Below are positions 1-12,693 of a DNA stretch of 64,000 bases, one piece after another. Made by a program: the position numbers and the translations under genes. Location of the stretch: contig NC_061813.1 of assembly GCF_021462225.1 (NCBI RefSeq), positions 23,088,442 through 23,152,441 on the forward strand, read 5' to 3'. The notes below the pieces were generated by a model. That model did no database searches, was not told the origin of the DNA, and saw nothing but the letters and a program-made list of their open reading frames with translations. This DNA is from Girardinichthys multiradiatus (taxonomy: Eukaryota; Chordata; Actinopteri; Cyprinodontiformes; Goodeidae). The number at the start of each line of letters is the position of its first letter. The stretch's first letter is position 1.

Positions 1-1358
1 GATTGTAATGTGACAAAATAGACAACTTTTAAGAGCCATGCATCATTTTGCAAGGGATTGTAAAATCCTATTTAATAGTAAGAATACTGATTCCTTGGGG
101 GGCATTCATTTGTTATTTTCTTTGTAATTCAATTAATAGTCTCTTCAAAAGTTTTAAAACAACAAATACTGTTCCTGTGGTTCTCAAATAAGACAAGGAA
201 CCAGTTAATTTAATCTAACTGAAAGGTTAAAGAAATACAGCAGGTAATCTCTTTTCTAAAACATTTCCAGATTTTCTTTCCTGGATGAACCACTTTATCA
301 CTGTAAAAAACCTGAGCCCCACCAGATTTTGGAGCTGTGCTGTCTTGATCACTTAACTTCTTGCAGGGTTTCAAATAGCAAATTGCTCTCAGACACAATG
401 CCAGACAACAAGCCAGTGACTTGCACCTCAAGCTTGACTGCAAGAAAAAAACCGTGCTACAGATGCTTTAAAGTAGGAGAAGCTTTCTGAAAGCATTTAC
501 CTGCTTTATTTTTAACAGAATCTGAAATCTTGTAATTTACACTTTTTTCCTTTCTGCTTGCTGCATAGTGTTACAGCCGTGCGCTTGGAGGCATCAGCAG
601 AGCAGAGGGAACATGTGTTTCCGCAACTTCCACTCCCATTACAACATATTGTTCTTGACTTGTGAAAAGTTTGCACACTGTTGTAGAGCAAAGAGCTGCG
701 GCTCTTGGATGCGATTCTTGATCTGCTCTTTGTTTCCCTTTGAAAATGTGCTGCTGTTTAACAAATCTCTTAAGAGTTCTCTAGAGAAAAGAGGAAGTAT
801 TGGGCATGGTGAGAAGCAAACCCGGATGATTTGGAAGTCCAGGCTTTGCAGTTGTATAGTACATTAGCTGTACGAAAGCTCAGAGTGGAAACCCCAGCTT
901 TTTCCTATCGACCTTCCTGTTCTGCATGCAGGGTTGTCAAATAAGGTTTTAAGCATATATTGTACTTTTACAATTTTTGGGTTCTGCATTAACAGGTCCT
1001 GAATGAATCCAGTGTAGCTTTAAACTTGTACTCTTGCAGAATGTTAATATGCAGAACTTGTGGAGCTCTGCTCTCGACTCGACTCCACTTTTAGGAGGTG
1101 TACCAAACCAAGTTGCCTATAGCATCCAAGCAGTTCCTACTAACTATTCAGACTGAGGCAAATCTTTCAAAAATGCTATAGAAGTCGATAGCAACAGACA
1201 TGCTACAGCTGCAGGTCAGTTGACCCCTTGGCCAATTCATTCCCATTCTGCCATTTGAGACCATACTGCACTGTCAAAAATAACACTTTTAAACACATGC
1301 TAAAAGTAATGGAGGAATATGTTACAAAGGTCCCTTTCATCAGTATTTTAGTTCTTAG
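1..1358. other. No gene recognised (left flank)
   Basis: AT-rich single-copy-looking DNA up to the LINE insertion. Short open frames occur on both strands, but none shows a known domain or a convincing exon with splice sites. I see no repeat family that I can name. Confidence 0.5.
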
Positions 1359-1371
1359 AGTAAGCAAGTAA

Positions 1372-4243
1372 AGAGGATTGGATGGCAGACGAAGGTGGAG
1401 ACCTCGGCAGCCCGATCCATGGATGCTTAGGCTGGCTTTAGGGACGTGGAATGTCAAGTCACTGGGGGGCAAGGAGCCAGAGCTTGTGAGGAAGGTCGAG
1501 GGATATCGACTAGAAATCGTCGGGCTCACCTCAAAGCACAGCGTGGGCTCTGGAACCTATCGCCTCAAGAGGGGCTGGACTCTCTTCTACTCTGGAGTGG
1601 CCCACGGGGAGAGGCGGCGGGCTGGGGTGGGTTTGCTTATTGACCCCCAGCTCAGCCGTCTCGTGTTGGGGTTTACCCCAGTGGATGAGAGGGTCACATC
1701 CCTGCGCCTTCGGGTTGGGGACAGGTCTCTGACTGTTGTTTCGGCCTATGGGCGGTAGTGCGGAGTACCTGGCCTTCTTGGCGTCCCTGTCTGGGGGACT
1801 TCAACGCCCATATGGGAAACAACACGGACACCTGGAGAGGCGTGATCGGGAGGAATGGCCTCCCTGATCTGAATCCGAGTGGTGTTTCACTATTGGACTT
1901 CTGTGCTAGTCACGGATTGTTCATAATGAACACCATGTTCAAGCATAAGGGTGTCCATCAGTGCACTTAGCACCAGGACACCCTAGGCAGGAGGTCGAAG
2001 ATCGACTTTGTTGTCGTATCGTCAGACCTTCGGCCACATGTTTTGGACACTTAGGTGAAGAGAGGGGCTGAGCTGTCCACTGATCACCACCTAGTGGTGA
2101 GTTGGATCCGCTGGAGGCGGAGAAAGCCGGACAGACTTGGCGGGCCCAAGTGCATAGTGAGGGTCTGCTGGGAACGTCTGGCAGAGTCCTCGGCCAGGGA
2201 TGTATTCAACTCCCACCTCCGGGAGAGCTTTGACCAGATTCCGGGGGATGTTGGAGACATACAGTCCAAGTGGACCATGTTCTCCACATCTATTGTTGAT
2301 GCTGCTGCCCGTAGCTGCGGCCGTAAGGTCTGCAGCGCCTGTCGCGGCGGCAATCCCCGAACCCGCTGTTGGATGGTAAAGGACACTGTCAAGTTTAAGA
2401 AGGAGACCTATTGGCTGTGATTGGCTTGTGGGACTCCTGAGGCGGCTGACGGGTACCGATAGCCCAAGCGTGCCACGGCCTGGGCTGTGGCAGAGGCAAA
2501 AACCCAAGCCTGGGAGGAGTTCAGTGAGGCCAGAGAAGGACTACCTCGAAGCGATTCTGGCTAACCGTCCTGCGCCTCAGGAGGGGGAAGCAGTGCTTCG
2601 CCAACTCTATTTACGGGGGAATGGATAGCTGCTGACCTCGACTGGGGACATTATCGGGCAGTGGAAGGAGTACTCCGAGGATCTCCTCAATCCTGCCATC
2701 ACGCGTTCCCTGGTGGAAACAGAGGCTAGGGACTCGGGGTTAGACTCTTTCATCATTCAGGCTGAAGTCACCGAAGTGGTTAAAAAGCTCCGCAGTGGCA
2801 GGGCTTCGGGGGTGGATGAGATTCGTCCTGAGTACCTCAAGTCTCTCGATGTTGTAGGGCTGTCATGGTTGACACGGCTCTTCAACATTGCGTGGCGGTC
2901 GGGGACAGTGCCTCTGGACTAGCAGACTGGGGTGGTGGTCCCCCTTCATAAGAAGGGTGAAAGGAGGGTGTGTTCCAACTACAGGGGGATCACACTCTTC
3001 AGCCTCCCTCATAAGGCCTACGCCAGGGTATTTAAGAGGAGAGTCCGGCCGATAGTCAAACCTCGGCTTCAGGAGGAGCTGTGTGGTTTTCATCCCGGCC
3101 GTGGAACACTGGACCAGCACTATACCCTCTACAGGGTACTCAAGGGTTCATGGGAGTTTCCCCAACCGGTCCACATGTGTTTTGTGGATCTGGAGAAAGC
3201 ATTCGACTGTGTCCCTCGTGGTGACCTCTGGAGGTGCTCCAGGAGTATGGAATCGGGGGCCCTTTATTAGGGGCCATACCGTCTCTGAACAAGCGGAGCA
3301 GGAGTTTGGTCTGCATTGCCGGCACTAAGTCGGACCTGTTCCAGGTGCATGTTGGACTCCAGCAGGGCTGCACTTTGTCACCGGTCCTGACAGGATTTCT
3401 AGGCAAAGCCAAGGGCCGGAGGGGCTCTGGTTTGGGGACAAGTGGTTTTCGTCTCTTCTTTTTGCCGATGATGTGGTACTGCTGGCCCCCTCTAGCCAAG
3501 ACCTACAGCATGCGCTAGGGCGGTTCGCAGCCGAGTGTTAAGCAGCTGGGATGAAGATCAGCTCCTCCAAGTCTGAGGCCACGGTTCTTGACCAGAAAAG
3601 GGTGGCTTGTCCTCTTCAGGTTGGAGGGGAGTTCCTGCCTCAAGTGGAGGAGTTTAAGTATCTCGGGGTCTTATTCACGAGTAAGGAAAGAATGGAGCGG
3701 GAGATCAAAAGACGGATCGGTGCAGCTTCCGCAGTAATGGGGGCACTGTGCTAGTTCGTTGTGGCGAAGAGAGAGCTGAGCCGAACAGCAAAGCTCTCGA
3801 TTTACCGGTCGGTCTACGTTCCTACCCTCACCTATGGCCATGAAGTTTGGGTCATGACCGAAAGAACGAAATCCCAGAGACAAGCGGCTGAAATGAGCTT
3901 CCTCTGTAGGGTGGCCGGGCACTCCCTTAGAGATAGGGTGAGGAGCTCGGCCATCCGGGAGGAGCTCGAAGTAGAGCCGCTGCTCCTCCATATCAAGAGG
4001 AGCCAGTTGAGGTGGCTCGGGCATCTATACCGGATGTATCCTGGACGCCTTCCTCGGGAGGTGTTCAAGGCACGTCCCACCGGGAGGAGGCCCAGGGGAC
4101 AGCCCAGGACACGCTGGAGGGACTATGTCTCTTGGGCTCCCCCTGGAAGAGCTGGAGGAGGTGTCTGGGGAGAGGGACGTCTGGGAGTCTGCGGCCCCGC
4201 AACCCGGTCCCGGATAAAGCGGAAGACGACGAGTACAAGTACA
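1372..4243 (+). mobile_element. RTE-like non-LTR retrotransposon (LINE), decayed but nearly full length
   Basis: A 2.87 kb LINE flanked by a 13-bp direct repeat, agtaagcaagtaa, at 1359-1371 and 4244-4256, read as the target-site duplication. It begins close to its endonuclease region and ends in a short tandem tail built on gacgagtacaagtacaag, without poly(A). A short 5' leader, a single EN-RT polyprotein and a microsatellite-like tail fit the RTE group (Rex3/Expander-like). The exact clade is inferred. The 3' end matches the copy at 12178-12683. Confidence 0.85.
1402..4243 (+). pseudogene. Broken endonuclease/reverse transcriptase polyprotein of the LINE
   Basis: The polyprotein would nick target DNA and copy the element's RNA into it. 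Pieces are readable in order but split by many stops and frameshifts. The apurinic-type endonuclease start (GTWNVKSL, about 1445) is followed by GDFNAHMG (about 1795) and TDHHLVVSW (about 2079). RT pieces include RSGRASGVDEIRPEYLKSL (about 2796), SNYRGITLFSL (about 2974) and FVDLEKAFDCVPRG (about 3180). The catalytic FADD box is at 3461-3472. The C-terminal domain RSQLRWLGHLYRM lies near 4000-4040. Several stops sit where CpG decay would be expected, for example a TAG after the QTGVVVPL region. The copy cannot make a full protein; an active relative elsewhere would be needed for mobility. Confidence 0.85.
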
Positions 4244-4256
4244 AGTAAGCAAGTAA

Positions 4257-7200
4257 TAGCAGCTTTAAAATGGGAAGTACAAGATAGATTCAGAGCCTCC
4301 AGGACCGATGCTAATGGAAATCTGAACAGAAACTAATTTGGTTTAGGTGCTCATCTTCTTAACAGTTGTAGTATGTTTTTTTTTTTTTATTGAATTTCAA
4401 AAAATTTTGAGACAGACCATTTTAATTTTTTTAAGGAATTTCCTTTATTCACTCTTGAATACAAACATATTAGAATATAAAATTAAAGAAAAAAAATATT
4501 TTGTACAAAAAAAACCCCATCCAATGAAACAAGTCTTTAAAATCGAGGCACCAGTCGAACTGTGATTTCTATGTACTGTTTATGAATGGCACTGTATAAC
4601 ATTAAAACTATTATTCCTACTCAGGCCAAAATATTATAATAGGGCTCAATCATATTTTCCATTTCAGAATGTCATACGTTTCCATTCTGAAATGTCAAAC
4701 AATTTGCAAATATTTGAGTGCAAACAAATCTCTTAGTTGGGATTTATTGACTGTATCTTCTGTAAATCATGAAGCAACACCATTTTAAGTTTGACTTCGG
4801 ATCCAGCAATGTGGTAGAAACAATGTCTTTTTTCGGACAAGTTAAATCAGCTCTATTTGAACATCTAAAACATTGTATTTATCAAATCTGGACTGAATTA
4901 TTCTACAGTAAAACAAATTTCATAAAGCATTGTTTTTAAAATTTTGATACCTTTATTTTGGTTGTAAAAGTTCCAAAATTAGGAGCTTCAGTACTTTATT
5001 TGGCTTACTTAACCAAAACCAGCTTGAAAATCTCACACATCCAAAACTCTGATCTTGATCCATTTATCTCTGGGTTCTCAGTAACTCCAAAACCAGAGCC
5101 GTACAAAATAAGTATTCCCTTTTTTCAGAGGCTATTTTTCTACCTAAATTTAATCTTTCTTCATTTATTTTATAAATGTGGTTACAGTTGAACACAAATT
5201 TAAATTGAGATGTGACAATTCAAACATAACAGATGTAAATTTGATATAATTGACTAAGATTTAGATAATACTCTGCACTTTATTCTTCAGAAAGAATGTT
5301 TTTTTTTTTTTTTTGGAAAACCCAGTTATGGAATGAAGTTTGGAACCACAAATGTTCTTCCATCCTGCGTTTTCTTGTTTCCATACTTTTTAAGACATTA
5401 AGTCAGTGTTTTAATAATCTACAGAATCTAATTTGCATTTTGGTTGCTAGTACGTAGACATAATGAAAAAATATAGAATTAGAAAACATGGTAAATGTTA
5501 GTTATTTGGATGAGGGGTGTTCCTGTTTACCACATCATGACTGACTTTGATTTGGAACTGATAATATTCCCAAACAGCCAAAGGTGTCTCTCTCGTAAAT
5601 GAAGCCCTCTGATTGGCAGTGCGCAGCAACAAGTGAGAGAGGGGTAGTGCTGTTCTACTTAATGCTCCCTACAGCCAGAGAAATCTTGAGTCACTCTAGG
5701 ACTTTGGATGGCATTTCATTACAATGATATTAAACAGCATGATGGAAAGTTCTATCAGTCCAGTTGTTTAAAACCACAGTTTACATTGACACCAGTAACT
5801 GGCCCATGCTGAATAAAGTTACACCCACACTAATGTTTCTTAAAACAATGTTTAATGTCCACTAGCCAGAAAACACTTCATGGCAAAACATCTGTTTTAG
5901 ACTGACGTCATCCTAATAGATCCTCCCACTTTTGCAGCCTTTCCTTCACATCCTATTCATGCCCTTTCGGGTGAAAGCGTTAAGTCTTTCCTCATTGAAT
6001 AAGATGCTTGCTCATTCTAGCGGAGGTTTCCATGTCTCTTCAAACACAGCAAGGCTTAGGTCTGAAGAAAGTCAGCCGAGAGATAAATCCCATCTATGTC
6101 CTCATCCATTCTGCAGGTCTGGACATGAGCAAACAACATGCTTTCACCACCCTGGCAACCCTTTTTCACTTTACACTGGCAGACTGCAAACACACACAAA
6201 TCAAAGTTTGTGACACCAGACCCAACACCCTCTCATGGACTGATTGGGACTTCCTGGCTCCTTGTGACTGTAAGAAGCCTGGAGATGTAAACAGAAGAAC
6301 AGTAACATTTCTGAGCAGCAAGGACCACATATTTTCAAACACATCTAATGAGGATACATTTGCTATTTGCATATGGTCATCATTAACCAGACAAAGCATT
6401 AGAAAAACTTTCATGTGGAAAACTAAGACTAAAGCATTTCAGATCGGAAAATATATATTAATGGAATTAATCAAAATGTAACATATTTTATCTTTAATAT
6501 TCATCTTGCATTTCCAGTTAAAAATAAATGGGATATTTGAAATGCTGGCAAACCATCATGTACTTAACAACTTTCCAGTAGGACTGAATAAAAGATATTT
6601 CACACATGAACCTTTGACAGAGTAAAACTCTAATGGCACATGTGCTCTATTTGTCAGTTTTCATTACAGACCCATTTTTAAATGCAAAGGTTGTCTCCTG
6701 TTCATTTCAAAGCCCTTTGACTTTTTCCATTGCATGTCACACAGGCAGAGTGATGTGATGGGAAAGTTCAGTCCTCAATTGGGGAGTTTGCTTGGATAGA
6801 TTGAACAAATATTTCTTTTGTGGTGTTGTATCCTCGCCTCAGTCTGGCCCTGACAGCCACAGGAGGAGGAATGGACTTTGCTTTATTATGGGCTGGCTGG
6901 CTGGCTGGCTGCTCTTAGACATGCGGCATTCTCACCAGCTGTTTGCAGGGGACCAATATAACCTTTTGTATAAATTAGGTTTATGGGGAAAATAGTTTAA
7001 CACTAGGATGATTAAGAGTTTTAACTACATATGCTAATTGGATTTTGTTTGCCTCTAAAGCTGTCAAAACTGCAGAAAATTGACCAGTTTGACAAGACAT
7101 GCAAATAAAAATACTGCAGTTTAAAAACGAATCAAAAGTCTAAAACTCCATTTCATCACCAATTGTTTTGAGTTGCTGAGGAGGATAAATAATCATTATC

Positions 7201-7534
7201 CTCAAAACAAACCACTACGCCCGCTCATCATTCCAAAGCAAACTGAATGAAAACTTTAGATGTCTTTTGCACCATATAGGGTCATCTTAAGAGTCAAATG
7301 CTCTGTAACACCACACCACTGCAAGGAAAACAGCAGAGCAGACCACATGTCCCTGTATATCAAATCTTGTCACTCTTTTGTGTCAATGCCTGTCAGCGGG
7401 CACGGAAGGCATTATGGTTGCTTCAAAATACCTCTTTGTGGGCCTGCTTATGAGGCAAACATTTTCCCCCTCGGCCTGGGGACCATTATTTTGAGTTTTT
7501 CAGAGCTTATGCAAAAGGTAGGCATTTAGAACGT
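4257..7534. other. No gene recognised; AT-rich
   Basis: This stretch holds poly(T) and poly(A) runs (4377-4389, 5299-5315) and a short GGCT run near 6893-6910. An open frame of 157 codons at 6008-6481 has no recognisable domain and no supporting splice sites, so I treat it as chance. The somewhat GC-richer block at about 5930-6300 could be conserved non-coding DNA, but that needs an alignment. Confidence 0.4.
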
Positions 7535-7765
7535 AGCATCTGACTTGTTCAGATCTTGTCTGGATCAGTCTTTCTGTGTAAACATTATAGACTCAGAATC
7601 ATCCTGCTCTCCTCCATCGTATGGGGTCCCACAGGGCTCACCTTTAGGACAACTGCTGTTTTTTTACTTCATCTATTGGCTCAAGGTTCCATACTTAGAG
7701 GTATAAGGCAATTCCATATCTCCTATGCCGATGATTGCCAGATCTGCATTTTAATGGGAAAAAAT
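7535..7765 (+). pseudogene. L2/Rex1-type LINE reverse transcriptase fragment
   Basis: A short relic of a reverse transcriptase catalytic core. Reading forward, it gives YGVPQGSPLGQLLF at about 7618-7660, the GVPQGSxLGPLLF block of L2/Jockey-type RTs. About 70 bases later it gives SYADDCQICI at about 7720-7750, the catalytic YADD box. A stop lies between them in the first frame. No endonuclease part or 3' tail is visible nearby, so this is an old internal fragment. Its orientation matches the LINE at 1372. Confidence 0.7.
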
Positions 7766-9680
7766 TGTCAAGATATGAGTTCACATTTTATTCTTTGTTC
7801 TAAATCATAACTGAAACCACAGAGAGAAAACAAACAGTCACAGCCAGAAAATTGAAGTCAGTCATGTCTGTTTTGCTTTTTCCATCCAAAGCAAACAACG
7901 ACAATCTCCATAACAACAAATGTGCTGCGTTACTGCTCTATTGTTTTCCTGCTTAGTCAAATGATCACAAACCTTTTATGAAATCGAGAGCAACGAAAAT
8001 CCAATTCCCATCACATTGCTGGGAAACTGACATCAGAGTCTTGGCAGCATAAGGCTTTGATGAAGTAAAATCATGGTGATTGGAAAGCAGGAGAACCAAA
8101 CAGTTCTTATGTTACTCATTCCGTGACAATTAATCTGTCCTTCGCTATTTACAGCTTCATAGCCTCAAAGCCAGTGGGCCGGTAACTGGAACTGACTGAG
8201 GCTGTGGATAACTGTGAGAAAAGGCCACTCACACACAGTTTGCCAACTATAGGGACATGATACCCTCTGAGAAAGCAGAAGAAAGAAAGAGAGAGAAAAG
8301 GAGCAGCAGGTGTGAAGCAGCTGAAATCTGTCAAACTTCTTCTGGCACCACTACAGACATTATCTAGCCTCCTACAGTAAGAGATCCATTTAAGATTTTA
8401 CAACAGGACTGATCAGGCAGCACTTCCCCTCCCGAAAGGCCAGTAACAGTGTCATCATTAACTCCTACTCCACCCTTTTCCTCCATGCCGTCCCTGGGAG
8501 AGCAGATAAAACAATAGAAACCAAATCAACGCGTTCACTATAACTAGGATGGCTTCCGCTGCTTTTGTGTTCAGGTAAAGGGAGCAAAGGCCTGTAAAGC
8601 TGGAAAGACTAAATATATCTCATCAAAAAAGTCAACATGTTTCCAATCCTTGTCTTCATAAAGCATAATCACCATTTAAATCATTTTATGAATCAGAGTA
8701 GGGATCCACAGGATTCCTATGCAGTCTTGAAGACTGGACTTTGGTTGCATCATTTTCCAGTTCAAGAAAAGTTTGGATAAATGTCAAAGAGAAATCTCTA
8801 ATAATGCTTAATAAATGCAGTGGTTTCCACATTTATTTGACATGGCTTATTTTCAACTTATACTACATAATTGACTTTTTATCTGTTGTCTGCATTTTAT
8901 CTGTTTAGTGACTGAATAAAGAATATTCCAACAACGATAATTTTATTGCCTATCAGGTCTCTAGACAACTTTAAGTTCAGTTTCACCTGTATCTGTGGTT
9001 CTTAAACTGAGTCTAAAATGACAAAACACTAAAGTTGCTATTCGTAGAAATTGGTTTACAAACACAGTAAATGTAGTTTACAAACTGTATTAATTCTCCA
9101 AATTCCATTCTTTATTTGATAAGCCAAAGAGTTACAGATTTAGAAATAGTACTTATCAGAGGAGGTCCAGATACCATAAAAGCAGTAAAATGACCCTATG
9201 CCACACTGCAAAAATCAGAAGCCAATTTTAGGGTTGTGTGTTGAACATACACAAAATAAGACCCAATCACTTTTCAAGCAAGTTTGGAGTTGATAATTTC
9301 ATACAAATATGCAGAATGTTAACTTAAAAAAGCAGAAAAAGAAATCAAGAAATCTGACTCTGAAAAGGTATGTTCGAACCCTGGATGCATTGACTGCTGT
9401 TTTCTAGATCTGTTCCAGTTTCCAAATTTCATAATGCTTTAACCTACCAAATCTTATTTTAGCTGCTTTTAAAACATTTTATTTTCTTAAATTCTTGTTG
9501 AAGGCCAATATCTTACTGTAGGCTCATAGCAAAAAGCAAGAAATAAATAAATAAAACTACAAATAAGATTCTCCAGGTATTGTACAGAGCTATGTGTTCA
9601 TATAAAACCTATTTACATAAAGTACCTGACCACAATGACACTCACTACTAATCCATGACTTCCCGTTTCCCTGAGGTATA
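7766..9680. other. No gene recognised
   Basis: AT-rich DNA without recognisable coding segments. A purine-rich stretch lies at about 8276-8308. The region ends at the TA (9679-9680) into which a Tc1 element inserted. Confidence 0.45.
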
Positions 9681-11257
9681 CAGGTCCTTCTCAAAATATT
9701 AGCATATTGTGATAAAGTTAATTATTTTCCATAATGTCATGATAAAAATTTAACATTCATATATTTTAGATTCATTGCACACTAACTGAAATATTTCAGG
9801 TCTTTTATTGTCTTAATACAGATGATTTTGGCATACAGCTCGTGAAAACCCAAAATTCCTATCTCACAAAATTAGCATATCATTAAAAGGGTCTCTAAAC
9901 GAGCTATGAACCTAATCATCTGAATCAACTAGTTAACTCTAAACACCTGAAAAGATTCCTGAGGCCTTTAAAACTCCCAGCCTGGTACATCACTCTGACT
10001 GCTGTCCAGAAGACCACTATTGACACCCTCAAGCAAGAGGGTAAGACACAGAAATACATTTCTGAACGAATAGGCTGTTCCCAGAGTGCTGTATCAAGGC
10101 ACCTCAGTGGGAAGTCTGTGGGAAGGAAAAAGTGTGGCAGAAAACACTGCACAACGAAAAGAGGTGACCGGACCCTGAGGAAGATTGTGGAGAAAGGCCG
10201 ATTCCAGACCTTGGGGGACCTGCGGAAGCAGTGGACTGAGTTTGGAGTAGAAACATCCAGAGCCACCGTGCACAGGCGTGTGCAGGAAATGGGCTACAGG
10301 TGCCGCATTCCCCAGGTCAAGCCACTTTTGAACCAGAAACAGCGGCAGAAGCGCCTGACCTGGGCTACAGAGAAGCAGCTCTGGGCTGTTGCTCAGTGGT
10401 CCAAAGTACTTTTTTCGGATGAAAACAAATTCTGCATGTCATTCGGAAATCAAGGTGCCAGAGTCTGGAGGAAGACTGGGGAGAAGGAAATGCCAAAATG
10501 CCAGAAGTCCAGTGTCAAGTACCCACAGTCAGTGATGGTCTGGGGTGCCGTGTCAGCTGCTGGTGTTGGTCCAATGTGTTTTATCAAGGGCAGGGTCAAT
10601 GCAGCTAGCTATCAGGAGATTTTGGAGGACTTCATGCTTCATCTGCTGAAAAGCTTTATGGAGATGAAGATTTCATTTTTCAGCACGACCTGGCACCTGC
10701 TCACAGTGCCAAAACCACTGGTAAATGGTTTACTGACCATGGTATCACTGTGCTCAATTGGCCTGCCAACTCTCCTGACCTGAACCCCATAGAGAATCTG
10801 TGGGATATTGTGAAGAGAACGTTGAGAGACTCAAGACCCAACACTCTGGATGAGCTAAAGGCCGCTATCGAAGCATCCTGGGCCTCCATAAGACCTCAGC
10901 AGTGCCACAGGCTGATAGCCTCCATGCCACGCCGCATTGAAGCAGTCATTTCTGCCAAAGGATTCCCGACCAAGTATTGAGTGCATAACTGTACATGATT
11001 ATTTGAAGGTTGACGTTTTTTGTATTAAAAACACTTTTCTTTTATTGGTCGGATGAAATATGCTAATTTTGTGAGATAGGAATTTTGGGTTTTCATGAGC
11101 TGTATGCCAAAATCATCCGTATTAAGACAATGAAAGACCTGAAATATTTCAGTTAGTGTGCAATGAATCTAAAATATATGAATGTTAAATTTTCATCATG
11201 ACATTATGGAAAATAATGAACTTTATCACAATCTGCTAATATTTTGAGAAGGACCTG
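9681..11257 (+). mobile_element. Tc1/mariner element, family A, copy 1
   Basis: A 1577-bp element flanked by the TA duplication (9679-9680 and 11258-11259). The ends read caggtccttctcaaaatatt inward and are inverted repeats of about 200 bp (9681-9885 and 11053-11257). Each contains internal motifs such as attagcatat, the IR/DR layout of fish Tc1 transposons. The family recurs at 17948 and 35278 with high similarity, which suggests fairly recent spread. Confidence 0.95.
9995..10980 (+). pseudogene. Tc1 transposase, copy 1 (start lost, one frameshift)
   Basis: A DDE transposase that would cut and paste the surrounding element. The frame is open from LTAVQK at 9995. The segment holding the ATG and first codons, present in copies 2 and 3, is deleted near 9990-9995. 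An N-terminal helix-turn-helix (SERIGCSQSAVSRHLSGKS) is followed by a basic linker and the catalytic LFSDENKF. One base is missing near 10645, at the point corresponding to FMLPSAEKLYG in copy 2, and shifts the frame. Translation then resumes in another frame from 10750 with NSPDLNPIENLWDI and ends in FPTKY at 10980. The second catalytic Asp (QHDLAPAHS) lies in the shifted part. Confidence 0.9.
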
Positions 11258-11259
11258 TA

Positions 11260-12147
11260 TGTATGATGTGACACAGAAACACATGTCTCTTAGTGGCCTT
11301 CAAATTAGAAAGACAGAACATGCTATTCAATTGCGTTGATCGTCAAGAAAATGGCAATAGAAGAAAATAGCTGTTCACCTAAATGTGCCAATCAGAGTAA
11401 TAATTAAACCTAAACCAATTTTGACAAAAAAGGCCAAGTTTATAACGTCAAACAGTAGGATGGCAAGTTCTAACTTCATATTTACAACTGCAGCCTGAAA
11501 GTAAGAGGCCAGAGAGTGGTTAAAAAAGGGCTCTCCAAAGCTGACCATTAGAAAACAACAGCATGGTTCACACTGTGGGATCATATATTATTGTATTAGA
11601 AGAGTTACTTATTTCAAGGTTTTTTTATACACTTAGCAGGAGAAATGGTTAATAATGGTTATGGCAGTAATGATGTGTAACAATGAGTTCTTTTTACAGA
11701 GCAGTAAAACTAAAAGCAGACACCAAAATTCAGTCCACCAAGTCAGCATTAACTCCTCCTGTGTCCTCTTAACTGATTAAGAATTTTACAAATATTACAC
11801 AGAGCTACTTTTTTAATCAGACTTCAGCAACAAAGATGACATGATTCTAGAAAGAATAAGCAGCTTAGATTTGTGGTGTGTCAATTGGTAAAAAAAAAAA
11901 CCACACTATTCAGATAAAAAAAAAAAAATACAGTTGCAATTGGTGACTCCCTAAATTAGAGTGGAAGTGAACTGCATCATCTGAATGTGTTCCACAATGA
12001 AAAACAAATCTCATGCACAAAAAGCCATGATATTCACATTCCATCTAATTAATGTAACTAAACGAAAATTGATCAGTTCACCCACAATGAAAACAAACAG
12101 GCACACAAGGACATAATTACTAGAATGCTTTGACTAAAAATAAATAA
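11260..12147. other. No gene recognised
   Basis: AT-rich spacer between the Tc1 copy and the truncated LINE. It contains poly(A) runs near 11891-11900 and 11917-11928. No domain or splice-flanked exon was seen. Confidence 0.45.
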
Positions 12148-12157
12148 AGGATAGATG

Positions 12158-12683
12158 AAAAAAAAAGAAAAAAAAAAGTGCTTTGCCGAAAAGCAAAGCT
12201 CTCGATTTACCGTTCGGTCTACATTCCTACCCTCACCTATGGCTATGAACTTTGGGTCATGACCGAAAGAATGAGATCACAGATACAAGCGGCTGAAATG
12301 AGCTTCCTCCGTAGGGTGGCCGGGCACTCCCTTAGAGATAGGGTGAGGAGCTCGGCCATCCGGGAGGGGCTCGGAGTAGAGCCGCTGCTCCTCCACATCG
12401 AGAGGAGCCAGTTGAGGTGGCTCGGGCATCTATACCGGATGCCTCCTGGACGCCTTCCTCGGGAGGTGTTCCAGGCACGTCCTACTGGGAGGAGGCCCAG
12501 GGGACGGCCCAGGATATGCTGGAGGGACTATGTCTCTCGGCTGGCCTGGGAACACCTTGGGTACCCCCCGGAGGAGCTGGAAGAGGTGTCTGGGGAGAGG
12601 GACGTCTGGGTGTCTCTGCTGAGTCTGCTGCCCCCGCAACCCGGTCCCGGATAAAGCGGAAGACAATGAGTACGACGAGTACG
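12158..12683 (+). mobile_element. 5'-truncated copy of the RTE-like LINE
   Basis: The same family as 1372-4243, keeping only the last roughly 500 bases. It sits between 10-bp direct repeats, aggatagatg, at 12148-12157 and 12684-12693. A 20-base A-rich stretch (12158-12177) separates the left repeat from LINE sequence. The 3' tail is gacaatgagtacgacgagta-like. The 5' truncation is the usual result of incomplete target-primed reverse transcription. Confidence 0.85.
12178..12654 (+). pseudogene. C-terminal fragment of LINE reverse transcriptase polyprotein
   Basis: An open frame of 158 codons for the C-terminal domain following the RT. It contains KLSIYRSVYIPTLTYGYELW, RVAGHSLRDRVRSSAIREGL and RSQLRWLGHLYRMPPGRLP. 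It aligns residue by residue with 3776-4230 and has fewer damaging changes, so it is a younger insertion. It lacks the endonuclease and the RT catalytic box, has no promoter of its own, and its first Met is accidental. It is not a functional gene. Confidence 0.85.
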
Positions 12684-12693
12684 AGGATAGATG

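Noticed and set aside
6008..6481. 157-codon open frame
   Set aside because: No domain, no splice-flanked structure, AT-rich end; likely chance.
7260..7529. 89-codon frame in a GC-richer block
   Set aside because: Might be conserved non-coding sequence; no coding evidence and no alignment available.
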